Below are positions 5,942 through 10,112 of a stretch of 10,112 bases of DNA, piece after piece; position 1 is the first letter of the stretch, and every line of letters starts with the position of its first letter. Origin of the DNA: an uncultured Pseudomonadota bacterium (GTDB taxonomy: Bacteria; Pseudomonadota; Gammaproteobacteria; Burkholderiales; Nitrosomonadaceae); contig CAJBQQ010000312.1 of NCBI GenBank assembly GCA_903957805.1, positions 1-10,112 of the forward strand. The letters run 5' to 3'. A program made the position numbers and the translations under genes. The notes beneath the pieces are model-generated. The model was not told the origin of the DNA and searched no databases. It saw nothing but the letters and a program-made list of their open reading frames with translations.

Positions 5942-6188
5942 CAACCTCGATCTTAAGTCCCTAGGCGCCACCTTTAAGCGCGAGCGCCTTGCCGTGGGCC
6001 TCACCCAGGCCGAGGTCGCACATAAGGCAGGATTAAGGCGTGAGACCATCATACAACTGGAGTCAGGGGCATCTGTCAGCGCCAATACCCTCATTCAAGC
6101 GACCTCGGCGCTCGGTAAAACTTTAGCCATCGTTGACCGCAGGCTCGATTACGACCGGCTCGATGAGGTATTTAATGAAGACCGCTAA
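5922..6188 (+). CDS. hipB: HipB-like antitoxin, XRE-family helix-turn-helix (second module)
   Basis: An 88-residue Cro/C1-type DNA-binding protein. The helix-turn-helix spans about residues 13-68: FKRERLAVGLTQAEVAHKAGLRRETIIQLESG includes the TQAEVAHKAGL turn (28-38) and the recognition helix RRETIIQLE (39-47), followed by ALGKTLAIVDRRL. The C-terminal tail is short. It is shorter than the first HipB and shares little with it, so the two modules are not recent duplicates. The ATG lies inside the second operator, so the repressor bound there would sit on its own start site. No clear Shine-Dalgarno is seen upstream. It overlaps the hipA start by 14 bp, and the expected role is to inhibit that HipA and repress the operon. 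Confidence 0.85.
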   Translation: MLAINNINLDLKSLGATFKRERLAVGLTQAEVAHKAGLRRETIIQLESGASVSANTLIQATSALGKTLAIVDRRLDYDRLDEVFNEDR

Positions 6189-7377
6189 AGTTAAACAGCT
6201 CATTGTAGAAACTCCTGAAGGCCATTCTGGCTCTCTCACCAAGGAGGCCCGCTATGTCTTCAACTACGAGACCACCTCACGCGATGCCGAGGTGTCACTG
6301 GTCATGCCGCTGCGTGCGCAGAGTTACGCCAGCGGTGGATTATTCTCGGTGTTTGAGATGAACCGACCGGAGGGCTACCTACTAGAAACCATCAAGAAAC
6401 GCTTTGCGAAACTCGGCCCGCTCGATGACATGGCCCTGCTTAAAATTACGGGGAACAACCAAATCGGCAGGTTAACCTACCGTGACCCCAATGATGACAG
6501 CACTCAGGCCAAGCCGCAGGTGACAAAGGAGGCGTTAATCAGCTCAACTGCCTCACGTGAGTTATTTGCATTTCTCACAGACATTTACTTTAGCTCAGGC
6601 GTGTCCGGCTTTCAGCCGAAGGTGATCGTGCCCGACTCAAGCACCCCCTTATCCGAAAAATCTTCGATGGTCACTTCCAGCCTGATTGTCAAAGTGGCCG
6701 GTGAAGACTATCCCTTTCTAGCGCAAAATGAGTTTATGTGCATGGAGGTGGCAAGGCGCGCAGGACTAACAGTTCCCCCCTTCTGGCTCTCTGAGGATGG
6801 AGGGATGTTTATCATGGAGCGGTTTGATGTGACCGCTAGTGGCCAACGGTTAGGACTCGAGGACATGGCAGTACTCATGGGGAAATCCCCATCAGAAAAA
6901 TACAATGGTAGCCTCGAAAACATCGCCAAGGCGGTGGATCTTTTTTGTGGATCAAACTCTGTGGAAAGCAAGGCGCGGCTCTTTGAGTACATTGCCCTCT
7001 CAATAGCCCTGAGAAATGGAGATGCGCATTTGAAGAATTTCTCTCTCATCTACGACACCCCCCACGGGGATGTTAAGCTGTCTCCACTGTATGACGTGGT
7101 CACCACCATGATCTACACCATAGAACACCCCAGAACAGGTGCCACCAAGGTTGACAATACCATGGCCTTAAATATGTTTAAAACCAAAAACTACCCACTC
7201 ACGCAATCCTTAATCACCTTTGGTCGTTCGGTATGTATGGTTAAAAACCCTGAAAGGATCATCGATCGCATTGAAGAGGCGAAGTACAACACACTCGCTG
7301 ACTACCAGTCTAGGATAGACCCCTGGCTCTACCGCAACCTTAAATCTGTTTGGGGTGGTGGTGGCGTTACGGATTAA
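6175..7377 (+). CDS. hipA: HipA-family toxin, serine/threonine kinase (second module)
   Basis: A 400-residue HipA-type kinase. I start at ATG 6175, behind GAGG (6165-6168, 6 nt away); the frame extends further to 6133 but that part lies inside hipB and has no ribosome site. Seen in order: N-terminal domain (about 1-110, with a GLFSVFEMNRPEGYL stretch at 55-69), the glycine/proline loop GVSGFQPK (142-149), the ATP-site lysine in LIVKV (K173), MERFDV (214-219), the catalytic loop NGDAHLKNFSL (281-291), and LSPLYDVV (302-309, D307). All expected kinase residues are kept. The catalytic loop is closer to the canonical HipA sequence than that of the first module. Substrate unknown; HipA kinases hit tRNA synthetases or other translation proteins. 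Ends 368 bp before fic. Confidence 0.9.
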   Translation: MKTAKVKQLIVETPEGHSGSLTKEARYVFNYETTSRDAEVSLVMPLRAQSYASGGLFSVFEMNRPEGYLLETIKKRFAKLGPLDDMALLKITGNNQIGRLTYRDPNDDSTQAKPQVTKEALISSTASRELFAFLTDIYFSSGVSGFQPKVIVPDSSTPLSEKSSMVTSSLIVKVAGEDYPFLAQNEFMCMEVARRAGLTVPPFWLSEDGGMFIMERFDVTASGQRLGLEDMAVLMGKSPSEKYNGSLENIAKAVDLFCGSNSVESKARLFEYIALSIALRNGDAHLKNFSLIYDTPHGDVKLSPLYDVVTTMIYTIEHPRTGATKVDNTMALNMFKTKNYPLTQSLITFGRSVCMVKNPERIIDRIEEAKYNTLADYQSRIDPWLYRNLKSVWGGGGVTD

Positions 7378-7655
7378 TCTAAAAAATTCCCGATGTGATG
7401 CCCGCCAGCCGCACCAACCGACCGTTTTTTAACGTGTCAGAACACCTCAAAACCTTCATGTCCATTGGCATTTCTAGTTTTTACTTGTCTCATCGGATTT
7501 CAGGCGGCAACATGACATACCGTCAAAATAGACCTAATGGCGCTGACCAACAACTTTATCAAGAACGTTAAACCGAGATTTTCCGGATAAGCGGCAGCGT
7601 GGTTATCGGGCAATGGGGTATCGGATAGGCTCGGAAGACTGAAGTGACTTCTGAC
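7378..7655. other. Gene-free stretch between hipA and the fic promoter
   Basis: I see no credible coding frame, RNA gene or mobile-element end here. There is no clear terminator after hipA. A short imperfect inverted pair (CCGGATAA near 7581 and TTATCGGG near 7602) is visible but too weak to name. Confidence 0.5.
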
Positions 7656-7684
7656 TTGGCAGCGATATGAAAACTTACTTTAAT
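7656..7684 (+). promoter_or_regulatory. Promoter of fic
   Basis: TTGGCA (7656-7661, 5 of 6 to consensus) and TTTAAT (7679-7684, 5 of 6) are spaced by 17 bp. The -10 box lies in the left arm of the large palindrome at 7678-7735, so anything binding that palindrome would block transcription. Confidence 0.65.
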
Positions 7685-7735
7685 TGTTGCAGGTCAAATT
7701 AAAGAATGGTTTAATGTGACCTGCAACAATTAAAG
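7678..7735. repeat. 58-bp near-perfect palindrome before fic
   Basis: Arms CTTTAATTGTTGCAGGTCA (7678-7696) and TGACCTGCAACAATTAAAG (7717-7735) are exact reverse complements. Inside, after one mismatch (7697/7716), six more pairs form (ATTAAA 7698-7703 with TTTAAT 7710-7715) around a 6-nt centre. The element covers the -10 box and ends 10 bp before the fic ATG. It could be a dyad operator, or in RNA a long hairpin next to the ribosome site. Confidence 0.9.
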
Positions 7736-7745
7736 CTTGCTTTCA

Positions 7746-8894
7746 ATGACCCGAACCACTGGCACCTACGCGATTTCGACGACTCTGGGTGAGTCGGTGC
7801 GCGCGTTCGTCCCTTATCCCTTGCCGCCGGCTGACCCTGCCTTGCCGTCCTCAGTGTTCGCTGACCGCAATCGCCAAGCAGAACTTGCACTCGCACGTTT
7901 GAGCGGCGTGTCAGGGTTGGTGCCATCGGTGGACTGGTTGCTGTACAGCGCCATCCGCAAGGAAGCCTTGCTCACCTCCCAGATCGAGGGCACGCAGGCC
8001 ACGCTGACCGACTTGTTCGACGAAGAGGCGGGCTTTAAGGTCAGCAACACTGACGACGTGGAAGAAGTGACGAACTACCTCCGAGCCTTCCGCTGGGTTC
8101 AGGCACAACTGCGTGACCCCAAAGGGCTGCCTATCAGCGTGCGGCTGCTGTGCGATGCCCATCGGCTGCTGCTCGATGGCGCGCGAGGTGCTGGGAAGCA
8201 GCCTGGTGAACTGCGCCGGTCGCAAAATTGGATCGGCGGAACACGTCCTGGTAACGCCCTATTTGTGCCGCCGCCACCAGAGCGCGTGGCTGAATTGCTG
8301 GCCGACATGGAGCGGTTCATTCACGATACAGCGACGGATTTGCCTCCCATGGTGAAAGTGGCGCTCATCCACGCCCAGTTTGAAACCATCCACCCCTTCC
8401 TTGACGGCAACGGGCGCATCGGACGTCTACTCATCACTGCCTTATTCGAACATTGGGGAATGCTGACAGAGCCCTTGCTGTATGTCAGCGCTTATCTGAA
8501 ACAGCACCAGGCTGAGTATTACCGCCGCCTGTCGGCCATTCGTACCGATGGCGACTGGGAGTCCTGGGTGACCTTCTTTTTGGAGGGGGTTGCAAGCGCC
8601 GCTGGCGATGCAGAGAAAAACATCATTGAAGTCGCCAGCCTCCTTGCCTCTGACCGAAAATGGCTGTTGCAATCACCCAAGGCGGGCCCGTCTAGTTATC
8701 GGCTGTTCGAGATGCTGCCGGTGATGCCTCGCTTCACCATTGAACACGTTCGCCAGCAATTGGGTACCAGCTTTCCTACCGCTACAGCTGCCGTGAAGGT
8801 GTTGCTAGACCTGGGCATCGCGGTGGAAATGACTGGGCAGAAAAAGAACCGCAGTTACAGCTACCAAGCCTACATTGAACTGCTCTCCCGATGA
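7746..8894 (+). CDS. Fic family protein, AMP-transferase type with N-terminal inhibitory helix
   Basis: A 382-residue Fic protein. The catalytic motif HPFLDGNGRIGR (216-227) is a perfect HPFx(D/E)GNGRxxR, with catalytic H216 and the phosphate-binding loop intact. An inhibitory motif (S/T)xxxE(G/N) is present near the N-terminus as TSQIEG (77-82); in class II Fic proteins this glutamate blocks the ATP site until relieved, so no separate antitoxin is needed. The N-terminal region (about 20-120) is the Fic_N type. NWIGG and a flap-like ALFVPPPPERV follow at 161-181. The C-terminal part (about 295-380) reads as a winged helix (FTIEHVRQQLGTSFPTATAAVKVLLDLGI), so it may bind DNA, plausibly the palindrome before it. 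Start ATG 7746 is preferred over TTG 7737, which abuts the palindrome. Transfers AMP to an unknown target. GC-richer than its neighbours. Confidence 0.9.
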   Translation: MTRTTGTYAISTTLGESVRAFVPYPLPPADPALPSSVFADRNRQAELALARLSGVSGLVPSVDWLLYSAIRKEALLTSQIEGTQATLTDLFDEEAGFKVSNTDDVEEVTNYLRAFRWVQAQLRDPKGLPISVRLLCDAHRLLLDGARGAGKQPGELRRSQNWIGGTRPGNALFVPPPPERVAELLADMERFIHDTATDLPPMVKVALIHAQFETIHPFLDGNGRIGRLLITALFEHWGMLTEPLLYVSAYLKQHQAEYYRRLSAIRTDGDWESWVTFFLEGVASAAGDAEKNIIEVASLLASDRKWLLQSPKAGPSSYRLFEMLPVMPRFTIEHVRQQLGTSFPTATAAVKVLLDLGIAVEMTGQKKNRSYSYQAYIELLSR

Positions 8895-9054
8895 TCATGT
8901 CAAAATTCACATTAAGCGGCGAACTGGCTGCGTATTAGCGGTATTGGGGTGGGGGGGTTGAAATCTCAAAAGCCCATGGCCAGAGATGCGTGCGCTTGCA
9001 CAGATTTCTGCGCGTACAAATTGAAAAAATTTTTATAGGCGGACTCGTGGGCGC

Positions 9055-9334
9055 TCAAAGACGCTTTAATAGAGCCTCCCCCTTTGCTAATAATTTACGG
9101 TATCTTAAAATAAATGCTTCTGAAAACATTTGTTCCATGCGGGTTACAGCCCTGTTTGTGATCCCCGCCAGCATCCAAACTGTAAATCACGTTGTCCAAG
9201 GGCTGGATCACAAAACGCTCGCGTCAAACGACCAGCTCCACTTTTTACTCGAGTGCAAAACCGGCTTCTTTCAAGGCAGCGCTGGGCAGGCGCAGTGCAG
9301 GACTGTTGCCCCATTTACGGATGACGGCTTCCAT
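9055..9334 (-). pseudogene. mazE: MazE/PemI-like antitoxin, dead (two stops and a frameshift), toxin missing
   Basis: The start ATG (9334-9332) has an excellent AAGGAG 6-7 nt upstream, and the first 29 codons read MEAVIRKWGNSPALRLPSAA then LKEAGFALE, a clear MazE/AbrB-type antitoxin N-terminus. Codon 30 is TAA (9247-9245), where relatives have Gln (EQKVEL). Codon 37 is TGA (9226-9224). After IYSLDA (codons 50-55) the reading frame must shift near 9171 to continue as LAGITNRAVTRMEQMF and on to a TGA at 9057-9055; relatives read YSLDALLAGIT, so a few bases were lost. Read across these lesions it is about 93 codons. The mazF-like toxin expected downstream (below 9055) is not seen; 8895-9054 holds nothing I can name beyond a G-rich run. 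Confidence 0.82.
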
Positions 9335-9354
9335 ATAAATTCTCCTTGAATACA

Positions 9355-9388
9355 TCTACATCGTAGACACTTTTATCCCGTAGATCTA
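9355..9388 (-). promoter_or_regulatory. Repeated GTAGA/TCTAC half-sites before the dead mazE
   Basis: TCTAC (9355-9359) and GTAGA (9363-9367) form an inverted pair; a second GTAGA (9380-9384) is part of the palindrome TAGATCTA (9381-9388). They lie 20-55 bp upstream of the start, where MazE autoregulatory sites lie. On the minus strand a TTGACA (9404-9399) is present, but a matching -10 box is poor. Confidence 0.4.
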
Positions 9389-9431
9389 ACAGCGCCGGTG
9401 TCAAATTAACCCTCCGTTTTTTAGCGATTGG

Positions 9432-10112
9432 CTAACGGATGAGCACGTGAAGCATCTTTCGTATATCGCCATGCAGCGATGTCAGCGTGCTTTCGAATGA
9501 AAGATGTGGCATTTCGTCTTGGACGAGTTGCGCCACTGCCCGAGCTTGGTCGAGGTCGCGTGGTTTTTTGATGGGTTCGCGCGTGAGCAGACCAGAGAGC
9601 CAAGCCTTGTGCAAGGCAAAAGCGCGTGGATCTGGCACCCGCATCGGCACTGGCCAGCCGTCCTCATCGATGGCGACCACATCAAGTTTAGGGGAATTCA
9701 ACAGCCACTGCAGGCCGGGCACTTCGGTGGCGACCAAATCTGATTCAGAGAACGTGATGTTTTCCGCGGCGTTTATGCCTCGCGGTGCGATCACGAGGTC
9801 CACCATGAACTGTCCGGCATTGGCGGCTCGATAGTCGTTTTTGCGGACACATTCAAATGTCTTGTCCGCTTTTTTGAGCAAGCCTAGTAATCCATTACCG
9901 TCTAGCTTTTCCGATACGACAACCATCTTTTGCCGGGCATCGTAGAGCAAGTCGACATCACCCGAAGCGAGTAATTCGAGTAAAAAGTGCGATCCTGCAG
10001 CGGCTTCGTAGGCGTACAAGGCTTGAGTGCCAATCACGGTAAAGCTGTCATGTAGACCCGCCCGGTCGAGTTCGCGCAGCACGCGGGCCACGATGCGCGG
10101 CACGCGATTCAG
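9432..10112 (-). CDS. Nucleotidyltransferase-fold protein, GSU2403/NTP_transf_8 type (5' end outside window)
   Basis: The frame is open to the right edge, so the gene probably begins beyond it; an in-frame GTG at 10103 is not a convincing start because relatives have more sequence before this point. Counting from that GTG, the nucleotidyltransferase core shows VIGTQALYAYEAAAG (23-37, the helix after the G-T loop), the acidic pair in SGDVDLLYD (D49, D51), and a third strand acid in MVDLVIAP (D102). The C-terminal part has PDPRAFALHKAWLS (158-170) and a helical region rich in R, D and Q (181-200), typical of this family. Its biological role is not established; nucleotidyltransferase-fold proteins in such regions are often toxins, antitoxins or nucleotide-signalling enzymes. 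It is upstream of and co-oriented with the dead mazE, 97 bp apart. Confidence 0.78.
   Translation of the reverse strand: MNRVPRIVARVLRELDRAGLHDSFTVIGTQALYAYEAAAGSHFLLELLASGDVDLLYDARQKMVVVSEKLDGNGLLGLLKKADKTFECVRKNDYRAANAGQFMVDLVIAPRGINAAENITFSESDLVATEVPGLQWLLNSPKLDVVAIDEDGWPVPMRVPDPRAFALHKAWLSGLLTREPIKKPRDLDQARAVAQLVQDEMPHLSFESTLTSLHGDIRKMLHVLIR

Noticed and set aside
6133..6174. Earlier start for the second hipA
   Set aside because: The extension lies entirely inside hipB, has no ribosome site, and ATG 6175 has GAGG at good spacing.
9024..9036. A/T run (GAAAAAATTTTTAT) as a terminator or origin element
   Set aside because: Short A/T symmetry only, with no GC stem and no surrounding repeats.
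8990..9349. 119-codon open frame on the plus strand
   Set aside because: It is antisense to the dead mazE-like gene; the minus strand shows clear antitoxin sequence and a strong ribosome site.
1..10112. CRISPR array, tRNA or rRNA gene, insertion sequence
   Set aside because: No regularly spaced repeats, no cloverleaf candidate that I could support, and no transposase frame or terminal inverted repeats with target duplications.

Overview
The window looks like a chromosomal toxin-antitoxin (TA) and mobile-accessory island from a proteobacterium. Beta- or gammaproteobacteria are the best guess, from the style of the ketopantoate-reductase-like, MazE-like, PIN and Fic proteins; the sequence does not fix the species. 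Base composition is patchy: the AlbA/tum block (about 1200-2800) is visibly AT-richer, while the fic gene (7746-8894) is GC-richer. This fits piecemeal acquisition. No rRNA, tRNA, CRISPR array, integrase or transposase is visible.

Layout. Positions 1-1054 (+) hold the last codons of an upstream gene overlapping a ketopantoate-reductase-family gene. Positions 1199-4357 (all -) hold, in transcription order, a hipB-hipA module with its own terminator, then a TumE-type toxin and TumA-type antitoxin pair (toxin first, 4-bp overlap), then an AlbA_2-domain gene broken by one in-frame TGA. At 4548-4721 (+) there is a decayed second copy of the 3' end of the reductase gene, so the minus-strand TA block lies between two directly oriented copies of the same gene end. 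Positions 4842-5585 (+) hold an AbrB-type antitoxin and PIN-domain toxin under a promoter overlapped by a perfect palindrome. Positions 5873-7377 (+) hold a second, unrelated-looking hipB-hipA module with a pair of nearly identical 20-bp operators, one of which contains the hipB start codon. Positions 7656-8894 (+) hold a stand-alone Fic protein behind a 58-bp near-perfect palindrome. Positions 9055-10112 (-) hold a dead mazE-like antitoxin with no toxin, and a nucleotidyltransferase-fold protein (GSU2403/NTP_transf_8 type) running off the right edge.

Working together. Each TA pair appears to be a self-contained, autoregulated unit: overlapping or adjacent genes, antitoxin with a DNA-binding domain, and inverted repeats at or near the promoter. 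Three stages of life are side by side: apparently intact modules (two hipBA, tumE/tumA, AbrB-PIN, fic), a gene with one apparent lesion (AlbA_2), and heavily decayed remnants (mazE-like, reductase 3' fragment). The most unusual structures are the duplicated reductase 3' end, the perfect hairpin that arose inside the dead copy, the paired operators of the second hipBA, and the large palindrome before fic. I did not find a clearly new system. These structural observations are the best leads.
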